Assembly: GCF_002788215.1 (NCBI RefSeq)
Contig: NZ_CP024845.1
Location: 744,001-808,000 of the forward strand
Origin: Halohasta litchfieldiae
GTDB lineage: Archaea; Halobacteriota; Halobacteria; Halobacteriales; Haloferacaceae
Length of the DNA stretch: 64,000 nt
Direction: 5' to 3'
Part shown: positions 17,463 to 26,168 of the stretch, one piece after another
How the letters are laid out: each line of letters starts with the position of its first letter
Position numbering within the stretch: the stretch's first letter is position 1
The notes under the pieces: model-generated
What the model saw: the letters and a program-made list of their open reading frames with translations, nothing else
The model's database searches: none
Told to the model about the DNA's origin: nothing
Translations under genes and position numbers: made by a program

Positions 17463-18511
17463 TGTCGACCTCCCTCAGCCGCTGGCTGTCCGCCATCGGG
17501 AGCCACCGGTTGTTCCTCACTGGGTTCCTCCGTCTCGTCGACTGAATCAGTAGCGCGCTCCTCGGGTGAGGCGTCGCTCTCGTCAGTGCGGGTCATCTCC
17601 ACGAAGATTTCTTCGAGTGAGGTCCGGGCGATTTCGAGGTCGACAATCTCCAACCCGGCCCGGTCCAGTTCGCGGACGAGATCCGGCGCAACCAGTCCAC
17701 CCTTGCGGGCGGTGATTGTCAACCGGTGGCCATCGAGGTCGACCGATTCGACCCGACTGTCGTCAGCCAACAGATCAGGTAGCGTTGCGGGCGGGTCCCG
17801 GAGTTCGACGATGATTCGGTCGGCACCGCGACCCTTGAGTTCTGTAGGGGTGGCGACCGCTCGAATCGATCCCGAATCCAAGATGGCGACCTCGTCACAG
17901 AGGCGTTCGGCCTCCTCGATGTAGTGGGTCGTCAGCAGGATTGTCGTCCCCTGCTCGTTGAGTTCGGTAACGAGATCCCACAGGTCCCGCCGGAGTTGGA
18001 CGTCGACGCCCGCACTCGGCTCGTCGAGAATCAGCAGGTCCGGATCGGTAATCAGGGCGCGAGCCAGCAAAAACCGGCGTTTCATCCCGCCCGAAAGCCA
18101 GTCGAATCGAGTATCGCGCTTGTCGTAGATGCCGACCTGTTTGAGCACCTTGTCGGCGCGTGCTTTGGCCTCACTGGCCGGAATTCCGTGGTAGCCCGCC
18201 TTGTGCTCAAGCACCTCACGGATCGGGAAAAAGCGGTCGACGTTGAACTCCTGTGGCGCGAGGCCGATGGCGTTTCTGGCCTCCCGGTAGTCGTCTTCGA
18301 CATCGTGGCCGAAGACGCGGGCGGTGCCGCCGGACTTTCTGACGAGCCCAACGAGCGTGTTGATAAACGTCGTTTTGCCCGCGCCGTTCGGGCCGAGCAG
18401 GCCAAAGAAACTCCCCTCGGGGACGGTCAGCGAGACCCCATCGAGGGCCGTCACATCCTCGTACTCTTTTGTGAGATCTTCGATTTCGAGGGCCGGCGTC
18501 GACTGGCTCAT
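17459..18511 (-). CDS. ABC transporter ATP-binding protein
   Basis: The 350-residue protein has a complete nucleotide-binding domain in residues ~8-225: Walker A GPNGAGKTT, Q-loop near LAPQEF, signature LSGGMKRR and Walker B LLILDEPSAGVD, then the switch His in TTHYIEEA. This is the DrrA/NatA export class. A C-terminal domain (IIVELRDPPATLPDLL...LEEIFVEMT) follows, then an acidic tail of about 35 residues. Both ends overlap its operon neighbours by 4 bases, so all three genes are translationally coupled. Confidence 0.93.
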   Translation of the reverse strand: MSQSTPALEIEDLTKEYEDVTALDGVSLTVPEGSFFGLLGPNGAGKTTFINTLVGLVRKSGGTARVFGHDVEDDYREARNAIGLAPQEFNVDRFFPIREVLEHKAGYHGIPASEAKARADKVLKQVGIYDKRDTRFDWLSGGMKRRFLLARALITDPDLLILDEPSAGVDVQLRRDLWDLVTELNEQGTTILLTTHYIEEAERLCDEVAILDSGSIRAVATPTELKGRGADRIIVELRDPPATLPDLLADDSRVESVDLDGHRLTITARKGGLVAPDLVRELDRAGLEIVDLEIARTSLEEIFVEMTRTDESDASPEERATDSVDETEEPSEEQPVAPDGGQPAAEGGRQ

Positions 18512-18903
18512 TCGGTCGCCTCCACTGGGTCGACAAACTCGGTTGCGTGGTCGATCAACTCAAAAATCTCCGTATCGGCCACGCTGTAGTAGCTCCATTT
18601 GCCCTCCTTGCGAGTGGTCACGAGCCCGGCGTCAGTCAAACATTTAAGTTGGGTTGCGACCGTCGACTGGGGAGCCTCGACGGCAGTCTGTAGCTCACAG
18701 ACACAGCACTCGCCGTCACGCAGTGCCCACAGCAAGCGCAGCCGCAGGGGGTTCGAGAGCGCTGCACAGAGACTGCTCACCCGGTCGGCGACCGCAGCGT
18801 TGCCCGCCCGCTCGCGGAGCGCTGCCGCCTCCGCTTCGGGGTCGTCGTAGAGTCGAGTAAGGGAGTCCGGAAGCTCACCTGTCGACGCGGTAGACTCGGT
18901 CAT
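18508..18903 (-). CDS. ArsR-family transcriptional regulator
   Basis: The 131-residue winged-helix protein has SNPLRLRLLWALRDGECCVCELQTAVEAPQSTVATQLKCLTDAGLVTTRKEGKWSYYSV in pieces. The Cys-Cys-Val-Cys in the recognition region resembles the metal-binding ELCVCDL of ArsR/SmtB sensors, so thiol or metal sensing is likely. I chose the ATG at 18903 over a TTG at 18918. It heads the ABC exporter operon, and a perfect palindrome lies upstream of its TATA-like box. Confidence 0.88.
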   Translation of the reverse strand: MTESTASTGELPDSLTRLYDDPEAEAAALRERAGNAAVADRVSSLCAALSNPLRLRLLWALRDGECCVCELQTAVEAPQSTVATQLKCLTDAGLVTTRKEGKWSYYSVADTEIFELIDHATEFVDPVEATE

Positions 18904-18960
18904 ATCGTAGTAGTCCAATATGAGCCAGCCGCCTAAATACTGCGTGGTCGGGCCGTATAC

Positions 18961-18981
18961 TGGCAGTGTGTCACACTGCCA
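18961..18981. promoter_or_regulatory. Perfect palindrome upstream of arsR-type regulator
   Basis: TGGCAGTGTG and CACACTGCCA flank a single central T. The palindrome is 58 bases before the regulator ATG and just upstream of a TATTTAGG-like box near 18932-18940. It is also 20 bases after the flavoprotein stop, but no T-run follows on the minus strand, so an operator is more likely than a terminator. Confidence 0.55.
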
Positions 18982-19001
18982 CGAGAGGGACTACCAGTCA
19001 G

Positions 19002-20873
19002 TTACTCCAGATGGTGGTAGTCGAGTTCGTGGTGTTCGTCGAGCGCCGCTTGGACCGGTTTGCTGGGTTCGGCAACTGGCCGTCGACGGATCGCTATCCC
19101 TCGTTTGCCATCCGAGACGATGAGGCTCTCCCGGAACTGGTTGTCCATCTCGGGGTAGTCAGAGCGGTAGTGGGCACCCCGTGATTCGGTACGTTCGAGT
19201 GCGGTTCGAAGCGTTGCCTCGGCGACCGCTAGCGAAAAGCCGAGGTCGACGGCCAACTCGAAGGATCGCGTCGTCCGGTCGCCCTCGATCCGGAGTTCAC
19301 TGATTCGGTCCCGAAGGGTTTCGAGTTCCGAGACCGCCTCCCGGAGTCCCGCTTCGTCTCGGATAATCCCGGCGTCTCGCCAGAGCAGTTCACCGAGATC
19401 ATCGAGTAGTTCCTCGGCTGTCGTTGCTCCGTCGGCGGCTTCGAGCTGCGTGAGCCCAGCGAACTCCCGCTCGGCTTGGGCACGCATGCGGAGCGAAAGC
19501 TGCGTCTTGGTTTCGGTGATAACGTCGACATCGCCGGAGCCACCATCTGTAGCGAACCCACGCGGTTGGACTTCGGCGGCGATATGCTGACCGACCGGTT
19601 TGGCGACCGCCACGGTTTCGGCCAGCGAGTTGCCGCCAAGTCGGTTTGCACCGTGGACGCCCGCCGTGGACTCACCGACAGCATACAGCCCGTCGACGCC
19701 GGTTTCGCCAGTGTGCGGGTCGATGTCGACCCCACCCATCGTGTAGTGCGCGGTGGGCGCGACTTCCATCGGATCGCTCGTGATGTCGACGCCGAGATGC
19801 CCAAACCGGTCGACCATCCCCGGCAGTCGGTCCTGAATATAGTCGTCATCACGATGAGAAATGTCGAGATAGACGCCGCCATTGGCTGTGCCGCGGCCCT
19901 CGCGAATCTCTTGAGTGATCGCTCTGGCGACCACGTCACGGGCGTCGAGTTCCATCTGGTCCGGCGAGTAGCGCTCCATGAATCGCTCGTTTTCGGCGTT
20001 GTACAGTCGACCACCCTCACCACGAACGGCCTCGGTGACGAGTCGACCATCCCACTCTTCGCCGTAGCGGTCGCCGACCATCCCGGTGGGATGGAACTGG
20101 ACGAACTCCATATCGAGGAGTTCCGCACCCGCATCAAGTGCGAGCGCCGGCCCGTCGCCGTTGTTTTCTTCGTCGCGTGAGGAGTGGCGGTTGTACATCG
20201 CACTTGAACCTCCGGCGGCGACGACGACCTGATCGGTGACGAAACAGAGGTTGTCGCCGGTTTCCATATCGAAGCCGACCGCGCCCTCCACGCGGTCGCC
20301 ATCAGACAGCAGGCGGGTGATCATCACGTTCTCGCGGTAAGGGATCGACAGCGACTGGGCTTTGTCGACCAGTGTTTCGAGCATCGCTTCGCCGGTATGG
20401 TCGCCGACAAAACAGGTTCGCCGGAACGACTGGGCACCGAAATATCGCTGTTGGATCTGTCCGTCTTCGGTCCGGGCAAAGGGCATCCCCCAGTCGACGA
20501 GTTCACGAATCCGATTGGGCATCTCGCGGGCGACGAGTTCCACCGCGTGGGGGTCGTTGAGGAAGTGGCCCTCTCGAAGCGTGTCGGCGGCGTGAATTCG
20601 CCAGTCGTCTTCGGGGTCGCGGCTGCCGAGGGCGGCGTTGATCCCACCGGCGGCCCACGTCGTGTGAGCGTCGCCGTAATCGCGCTTGCCGATTACGAGC
20701 GGCTCGACTCCCTGCTCCTTGAGTTCGATAGCGACCCGTGCCCCGGCTGCACCGGCTCCAATGACGAGGACGGGGACGTGGATTTCCTCGTATTCGATAT
20801 CGGTGGGAGTCGACTGAGCGTGGTCGGAAGCCGATGCGTCGCTGTAGATCGAACTGGTTGTATACTGGCTCAT
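19002..20873 (-). CDS. Fumarate reductase / succinate dehydrogenase / L-aspartate oxidase family flavoprotein
   Basis: The 623-residue protein has an N-terminal FAD-binding motif VLVIGAGAAGARVAIELKEQG, TTWAAGGINAALG, the substrate-domain segment FVQFHPTGMVGDRYGEEWDGRLVTEAVRGEGG with catalytic His and Arg residues, and GLYAVGESTAGVHGANRLGGNSLAE. A helical C-terminal domain follows (QLSLRMRAQAEREF). It fits SdhA/FrdA/NadB-like enzymes. No iron-sulfur or membrane subunit is nearby and no NadA/NadC gene is seen, so the exact reaction is open. The start at 20873 follows CCTCCA; the longer frame to 21023 lacks similarity. Confidence 0.85.
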   Translation of the reverse strand: MSQYTTSSIYSDASASDHAQSTPTDIEYEEIHVPVLVIGAGAAGARVAIELKEQGVEPLVIGKRDYGDAHTTWAAGGINAALGSRDPEDDWRIHAADTLREGHFLNDPHAVELVAREMPNRIRELVDWGMPFARTEDGQIQQRYFGAQSFRRTCFVGDHTGEAMLETLVDKAQSLSIPYRENVMITRLLSDGDRVEGAVGFDMETGDNLCFVTDQVVVAAGGSSAMYNRHSSRDEENNGDGPALALDAGAELLDMEFVQFHPTGMVGDRYGEEWDGRLVTEAVRGEGGRLYNAENERFMERYSPDQMELDARDVVARAITQEIREGRGTANGGVYLDISHRDDDYIQDRLPGMVDRFGHLGVDITSDPMEVAPTAHYTMGGVDIDPHTGETGVDGLYAVGESTAGVHGANRLGGNSLAETVAVAKPVGQHIAAEVQPRGFATDGGSGDVDVITETKTQLSLRMRAQAEREFAGLTQLEAADGATTAEELLDDLGELLWRDAGIIRDEAGLREAVSELETLRDRISELRIEGDRTTRSFELAVDLGFSLAVAEATLRTALERTESRGAHYRSDYPEMDNQFRESLIVSDGKRGIAIRRRPVAEPSKPVQAALDEHHELDYHHLE

Positions 20874-21065
20874 TGGAGGGGTGAAACGCCGAAACGCCTC
20901 TGTTAGTATATAAGGGATAGAGCCGCTTGAAGGCTTCGCGCGAGGGGAGTAGTCGACAACCAAATCCGTACTGTGTCGACTGAATCTTCGAGGGACGGCT
21001 CCCGTCAAGCTTCCCCAAAACACCGAAAAGGCAAGACAGTTATCGCCGCCGTGGGATGAACGGGT

Positions 21066-22346
21066 ATGAGTCTGCTTGCCGAAGCCCGGGCGGTCATCGA
21101 GGCTGGCCCGGTCTGTGATAGCTGTGTCGGCCGGGTGTTCGCCGACCGGAGTTTCGGCCTCTCGAACGTCGACCGCGGCCGAAGCCTCCGAATCTCGCTT
21201 GCGCTCGATGACGACGAACCCTACGAATCAGTCGACCCCGTCGATTGTTGGGTGTGTGAGGGCGAGTGCGGCCGGTTCGACGAATGGGCCGAGCGCGCGG
21301 TCGACGCAGTTGGTGACCCCGAGTTTTCGACCTACCAAGTCGGCACGAAAACCCCGCCGCTGATCGAAGAAAACGACGAACTGCTCCGGATGGACGCCGG
21401 ACTCGACGCCGACCGCGGCGAACTATTCAAATCCAATTTTAACCGCGAGGTCGGCAAGCGAATCGGCCAGCTTACTGATACCGAGGTCGAGTTCGGTCGA
21501 CCGGACGTCCAGATCACCCTCGACATCGAAAACGACCGTGTCGAAACCAAAATCAATTCCGCCTTTATATACGGCCGCTACCGCAAACTGGAGCGGGATA
21601 TTCCTCAGACCGAGTGGCCCTGCCGGGAGTGTCACGGGAGCGGCAGACAGGGCAAGCGCACCTGTGACCACTGCGACGGCGAGGGGTATCTCTACCCCGA
21701 GAGCGTTGAACAGCTATCTGCGCCCATCGTGATGGACGTGATGGACGGCACCGAGGCCACCTTCCACGGGGCGGGTCGAGAGGACGTCGACGCCCGCATG
21801 CTGGGCACTGGTCGACCGTTCGTGATCGAAGTTGAAGAGCCATACCGCCGGACTGTCGACACCGAACGACTGGAGGGCGATATCAATGCCTTCGCCGAGG
21901 GAAAAGTCGAAGTCGAAGGCTTGCGGCTGGCGAGCTACGAGATGGTCGAACGCGTCAAGGGACTCGACGCCTCGAAAACCTATCGCGCAGCCGTAGAGTT
22001 TGAGGAGGATGTGACCGAGAGCGACCTGCAGGCGGCCATCGAGGAACTCGATGGGTCGACTATCGAGCAGTACACGCCCGAGCGCGTCGACCACCGCCGC
22101 GCAGGCCTGACTCGTGTTCGAGAGGTCTATTCAGCCAGTGCTGAATTTGAGGACCTTACTCACGCCACAGTCGAGATCCACGGCGAGGGTGGCCTGTATA
22201 TCAAGGAACTCATCTCGGGCGACAACGACCGCACCGAGCCAAGCCTTGCGGGACTGCTGGGTATTCCAGCAGTCGTCACGGCTCTTGATGTGACGGCTGT
22301 CGAAGGCATCGACGAACCGTTCGAGGACGAGGATTTCTTTTTATAA
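21066..22346 (+). CDS. pus10: tRNA pseudouridine synthase Pus10
   Basis: A 426-residue protein matching archaeal Pus10, which makes pseudouridine 54 (and 55 in some species) in tRNA. The N-terminal zinc site CDSCVGR...CWVCEGEC is followed by a THUMP-like region, an extra CRECHGSG...CDHCDGEG zinc pair, and the catalytic domain with HGAGREDVDARMLGTGRPF, where the Asp is catalytic. It supplies the substrate for TrmY in this window. The next gene, RNase HII, starts 4 bases after its stop. Confidence 0.95.
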   Translation: MSLLAEARAVIEAGPVCDSCVGRVFADRSFGLSNVDRGRSLRISLALDDDEPYESVDPVDCWVCEGECGRFDEWAERAVDAVGDPEFSTYQVGTKTPPLIEENDELLRMDAGLDADRGELFKSNFNREVGKRIGQLTDTEVEFGRPDVQITLDIENDRVETKINSAFIYGRYRKLERDIPQTEWPCRECHGSGRQGKRTCDHCDGEGYLYPESVEQLSAPIVMDVMDGTEATFHGAGREDVDARMLGTGRPFVIEVEEPYRRTVDTERLEGDINAFAEGKVEVEGLRLASYEMVERVKGLDASKTYRAAVEFEEDVTESDLQAAIEELDGSTIEQYTPERVDHRRAGLTRVREVYSASAEFEDLTHATVEIHGEGGLYIKELISGDNDRTEPSLAGLLGIPAVVTALDVTAVEGIDEPFEDEDFFL

Positions 22347-22349
22347 GCA

Positions 22350-23009
22350 ATGACCGAGTTCCGGATCGGCGTCGACGAGGCGGGCAAAGGCCCCGTGTTG
22401 GGACCGATGGTCGCGGCCGCAGTCCGTGCGGCACCGAGCGATCTCCCCGACGGACTCGCGGATTCCAAACGCCTCACCGCCACAAAACGGGAGTCGCTGG
22501 CCGAGCGGCTTCGAGCCACTGAGGACGTCGACATCGGAATTGGCGTCATCACGGTTGCGGAGATCGACGATCCGGAGAGCGATATGAACAGTCTCACCGT
22601 TGCTGCGCAGGTTCGGGCGATTGCGGCAATCGCACAAAGTGACGACAACGCCATCGTCGACGCCGGCGACGTCTCGGAATCACGCTTTGCCCGCCGGGTC
22701 ACGGAGGGCGTTGCTGGAGAGGGGATCGAGATCGAACTGACTGCCGAGCATGGAGCCGACGACAGCTACCAGTTGGCCGCAGCCGCAAGTGTGATCGCAA
22801 AAGTCGACCGTGATAGCCGCATCGCCACGATTGGGGCCGAGTACGCCCAGCCGGTCGGCAGTGGCTATCCCAGCGATTCGACCACGCGAGACTTTTTGGC
22901 GGGCTATGTCGACCACCATGGAGAGCTTCCGGCCTGCGCTCGGCGGTCGTGGTCGACGTGTGAAGACGTGCTCGCCGCGGCTGAACAGGCCGCACTCGGC
23001 GATTTCTGA
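22350..23009 (+). CDS. rnhB: Ribonuclease HII
   Basis: The 219-residue product opens with RIGVDEAGKGPVLGPM, the Asp-Glu-Gly active-site start of RNase HII, and contains IVDAGDVSESRF, ADDSYQLAAAASVIAKVDRD and GSGYPSD. It removes RNA from RNA-DNA hybrids, including single ribonucleotides and primers. It follows pus10 by 4 bases, so the pair is probably one operon. Confidence 0.95.
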   Translation: MTEFRIGVDEAGKGPVLGPMVAAAVRAAPSDLPDGLADSKRLTATKRESLAERLRATEDVDIGIGVITVAEIDDPESDMNSLTVAAQVRAIAAIAQSDDNAIVDAGDVSESRFARRVTEGVAGEGIEIELTAEHGADDSYQLAAAASVIAKVDRDSRIATIGAEYAQPVGSGYPSDSTTRDFLAGYVDHHGELPACARRSWSTCEDVLAAAEQAALGDF

Positions 23010-23025
23010 ATTTGGGCCGGTTCTC

Positions 23026-23316
23026 TTAGTCGACCTTTTGACGCGCTGTGTCAGCGGCGTCGGTTTCGGTCGGCTCGTCGGGTTTGGGGAGTCGACGGAT
23101 CGTAACGAACCCGACCAGCATCGCCGCAATCCCGAGGACGACCAAGAGGGAGGCGGACTCGCCCGTGTTGTTTCCGGCCGCCAACAGCAGTGCCAGCGCG
23201 CCGACAGCGACAGCACACACCCCGAAGACGGCCTTCGAGAGTGCTGCCGCCAGTTGTCCGACCGCCCGTCGAACGCTGCTCGTGGCAGCGTCGTCTGCCC
23301 GTGAGTCGGATGCCAT
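23026..23316 (-). CDS. Small membrane protein, unknown function
   Basis: A 96-residue protein with a charged N-terminus, two predicted membrane spans (about residues 31-48 and 55-73) and an acidic C-terminal tail. I recognise no family. It converges with rnhB and lies upstream of secD on the other side of a 104-base gap with its own promoter space. Confidence 0.6.
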   Translation of the reverse strand: MASDSRADDAATSSVRRAVGQLAAALSKAVFGVCAVAVGALALLLAAGNNTGESASLLVVLGIAAMLVGFVTIRRLPKPDEPTETDAADTARQKVD

Positions 23317-23420
23317 CTGTCTCCCCTTTTATTACCAGATACAAAACTCATCGGTTCGGTCAGACGACCGTCAGACAGCGTCGACAACTGACAACAAAAA
23401 TAGCCGAGTGAACAGCCCGC

Positions 23421-24986
23421 TTAGCGGTCGGTCATCAGATACCGCAGGATGTCACCGTAGGCCGGGCGGGTGATCAGCACCCCGACGAGCACGCCGAGGA
23501 TCGTGAAGATCGCAAACCCACGGAGATCACCGAGCGACAGCACTGCCAGCGGTGACATCGCAAGGATCGTCGTTGCGGCGGCGACACCGATCACCCAGAA
23601 GGCGCGTTTGAACCGCGAATCGAAGACCTTCTGACTGGAGACATCGCCCTCCGCCATCACCTCGTCGGCGATGATGATCAGGTCGTCGACACCCGTACCG
23701 ATCACCGCAATGAAACCAGCGATCACTGCTAGATCCAGTGGATAGCCCAGATAGGCCGCAAAGCCGAGCAGGATCACCACCTCCGAGAAGGCAGTGACGA
23801 TCATCGGCAGGGCGACTTTCGGCTCGCGGTAGCGCAGGAAGACGACTCCTGCGACCGCCAACACCGAGAGGATCCCGACAATAAGCGAGTTGGCCCGGAA
23901 GTTCTCACCCTGTGTCGGCGAGATGAACGAGGTCGTCCCGCCGTCGATATCGAGGTTGGCCGGGAGCGCACCGGCACGCAGGTTGATCGCCACGCGCTGG
24001 GCCTCCTCGAAGGAGGTCGTCGTCAGGATGAAGCTCGAATCCTTCGCCCACTCGCCGTTTGCGATGCTCTGTGCGAGGCTGGGGTCCATCCCGAAGGCGT
24101 TGACGACCTCATCGTCGACGACCAACAGGAGACATGGCTCGGTCGACTCGGGGTTCTGGTTGTATGTGCACCGAGAGCCGCCCTCTCCTGCAAGCCCGGT
24201 TTCGACGGCCGTCTGCCGGAACTGGTCGGCGGAGCTCTGGCGCACCGTTACCGGCACGTGTGGCCCGCGTCGGTCGTCTTGGGTTGCAGTACTGACACTC
24301 TGGAAGTCATCACCCGTGAGCACGGCCCGCTCGGTGACGTACTCCCCACCGTCGTTTTGATGATAGATGTCGACCCGAACGTTCCCGCGTTCCTCGATCA
24401 GCGAAATGACGTCCTGTCGATCCTGTCCGGGGACTTCGATGAGCATGAAGAACTCACCGGCGGCACTGGAGACCTGTTGGACGGTACTCCCGGAGAGTCC
24501 GGCCTGATTGACTTTCCCGGAGAGCACTGCAATCGCCTCGTCGCGGGTGGCCTGTGTGACCCCATCGCGGATTTCACCGTACTCGTAGCCTGCGGCGTCC
24601 ATCGCCGTAGCGAACTGTGACTCGGTAATATCGGGGTTGACCATCTCGACAGTCGCGGCCGTTTCGGGACCGCCCTGTCGGGTAATCACATCAGTCGTAT
24701 CCGTGTCGGGGAGCTCTCCTGCGACCGCGGCCGCGACCTGGGCCCGGCTATCGTCACCGAACTCGACGTTCTCGGCGGTCATGCCGATCAGTGGCGCTCT
24801 GATCCGCGTCCCACCGGCCAGATCAAGGCCGAACTTGAGGTTGGTGAGGCTGTCTGCCTGCTCGGACTGGTTGCCGAACTCCTCCTCGCCGCCGCCAAGC
24901 GCCGGCGAGACCAGCGCGACCGTCGACAGTATCACAACGATGACCAGCAATGTGATCCGCCAGTTGGATTTGATTCGGTCGATCAT
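23421..24986 (-). CDS. secD: Preprotein translocase subunit SecD
   Basis: The 521-residue protein has one N-terminal span, a large extracytoplasmic domain starting KFGLDLAGGTRIRAPLIG and five C-terminal spans with VALPMIVTAFSEVVILLGFAAYLGYPLDLAVIAGFIAVIGTGVDDLIIIADE. SecD with SecF helps proteins cross the SecYEG channel. The start overlaps the secF stop by 4 bases, the usual archaeal arrangement. No archaeal SecA is expected. Confidence 0.95.
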   Translation of the reverse strand: MIDRIKSNWRITLLVIVVILSTVALVSPALGGGEEEFGNQSEQADSLTNLKFGLDLAGGTRIRAPLIGMTAENVEFGDDSRAQVAAAVAGELPDTDTTDVITRQGGPETAATVEMVNPDITESQFATAMDAAGYEYGEIRDGVTQATRDEAIAVLSGKVNQAGLSGSTVQQVSSAAGEFFMLIEVPGQDRQDVISLIEERGNVRVDIYHQNDGGEYVTERAVLTGDDFQSVSTATQDDRRGPHVPVTVRQSSADQFRQTAVETGLAGEGGSRCTYNQNPESTEPCLLLVVDDEVVNAFGMDPSLAQSIANGEWAKDSSFILTTTSFEEAQRVAINLRAGALPANLDIDGGTTSFISPTQGENFRANSLIVGILSVLAVAGVVFLRYREPKVALPMIVTAFSEVVILLGFAAYLGYPLDLAVIAGFIAVIGTGVDDLIIIADEVMAEGDVSSQKVFDSRFKRAFWVIGVAAATTILAMSPLAVLSLGDLRGFAIFTILGVLVGVLITRPAYGDILRYLMTDR

Positions 24987-25852
24987 CGTTTGACCCCCTT
25001 GTGAACGTGCCAGCGAAGCAGACTCACGTTGAGCAGATAGGTGTTCATCAGGTCAGCCATCAGTCCGAGCACCAAGATCAGTCCAATCGCGGTCATGATC
25101 TGAATGCCAAACATGTAGGCCAGCACAGTCATCACGGCCATCGCCGCAATCGAGGTGACCGTCATTGTCACACCGGTCCGCATCGCCCGGCGCGTCGACT
25201 CGTAGAAGTCCCCCGACCGACGGAGGACGCTGTTGTTCAGCAGAATATCCGAGTCGACGCTGTAACCGATCAACATCAGGAGTGCCGCAATCGTCCCGAG
25301 CGTGAGATCGATTCCAAGCAAGTTCATCATCGCAAGCGGAATGATCACGTCCGAAAACGCCGAGATGACGACTGCAATCGATGGTACAAAGGATCGGAAC
25401 ATCAGAAAGATCAGCAGACTCATGCCGACGAAGGCGACGACGACACCGCCGAGGGCGAGCAGTCCAGTATCGGTGCCGAAACTCGGCGATACCGAGTCAA
25501 TCGTCCGTATGTTGAAGCCCGCCGCATTCGCCTCCTGTTCTAACTGTGTGGTCGCGGCCTCACCGCTCGCAAACGTCACGACGAACGAGCCGTCGACGGC
25601 GACCTGCTGGACCGACTCAGGAGACGCCGAAAACGCCTCGTCGATCTGCTGGCGAGGGTTCTCGCCGGGCGCGTCGATTCGTAGCTCAGTCCCACCTGTA
25701 AATTCGAGGCCCATATTTGCCGGGGCACCCGTCACCACGTACCAGCCGACAATCACGAGCAGTGCTATTGCCAGCAACGCCAGCGGCACCGCCACGAGTT
25801 GTCGGTTCGTGTACCGGGTGTAGTCGACCTCCGGTACCGCTATCTCTACCAT
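24983..25852 (-). CDS. secF: Preprotein translocase subunit SecF
   Basis: The 289-residue protein has six predicted spans, the MGLEFTGGTELRIDAP motif after the first, and the C-terminal LTLGTIAALLMLIGYSVDSDILLNNSVLRRSGDFYESTRRAMRTGVTMT pattern (in pieces). It pairs with SecD, whose start overlaps its stop (ATGA). The promoter lies in the AT-rich 284-base gap before the ISH1-like element. Confidence 0.95.
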   Translation of the reverse strand: MVEIAVPEVDYTRYTNRQLVAVPLALLAIALLVIVGWYVVTGAPANMGLEFTGGTELRIDAPGENPRQQIDEAFSASPESVQQVAVDGSFVVTFASGEAATTQLEQEANAAGFNIRTIDSVSPSFGTDTGLLALGGVVVAFVGMSLLIFLMFRSFVPSIAVVISAFSDVIIPLAMMNLLGIDLTLGTIAALLMLIGYSVDSDILLNNSVLRRSGDFYESTRRAMRTGVTMTVTSIAAMAVMTVLAYMFGIQIMTAIGLILVLGLMADLMNTYLLNVSLLRWHVHKGVKR

Positions 25853-26128
25853 ACGGTTTCGTCTGACTCAGCCTTGAATAAGCCTTCTTGTTGACCAATG
25901 TGTAGGCGCACATATGTAAATTATCTGTTTATAAGTGGTTGGAGAGAAAATACGAATCAGACATCGAGTCAAACCAATGATGACGTCCCATTGACTAAAA
26001 TTATGGAATGTCCCATGTGTGGCTATCTGGGCCTTCCCCGAGTGATCGATACCACTCGTTCGTCACGCATAACAGCATAACTCCAGCAACACTCGCCCCG
26101 ACAGATAGACAGGTGGATGTCTCATGTG

Positions 26129-26136
26129 CTTAGTTC
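26129..26136 (+). repeat. Target-site duplication, left copy (CTTAGTTC)
   Basis: CTTAGTTC directly borders the left end of the IS element and is repeated exactly at 27063-27070. An 8-base duplication is what ISH1-type IS5-family elements make. Confidence 0.9.
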
Positions 26137-26168
26137 GGCTCTGTAGTTTCGGTATACGGCGGTCGATT

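Noticed and set aside
19229-20302. A 357-codon minus-strand frame within the flavoprotein gene
   Set aside because: Same strand but shifted frame; composition is Arg/Ser/Pro-rich as in out-of-frame reading, and the flavoprotein frame has clear motifs.
25898-26080. A 60-codon frame containing CPMCG between secF and the IS
   Set aside because: Only one Cys pair, no family pattern, no promoter of note; it may be chance or a remnant.
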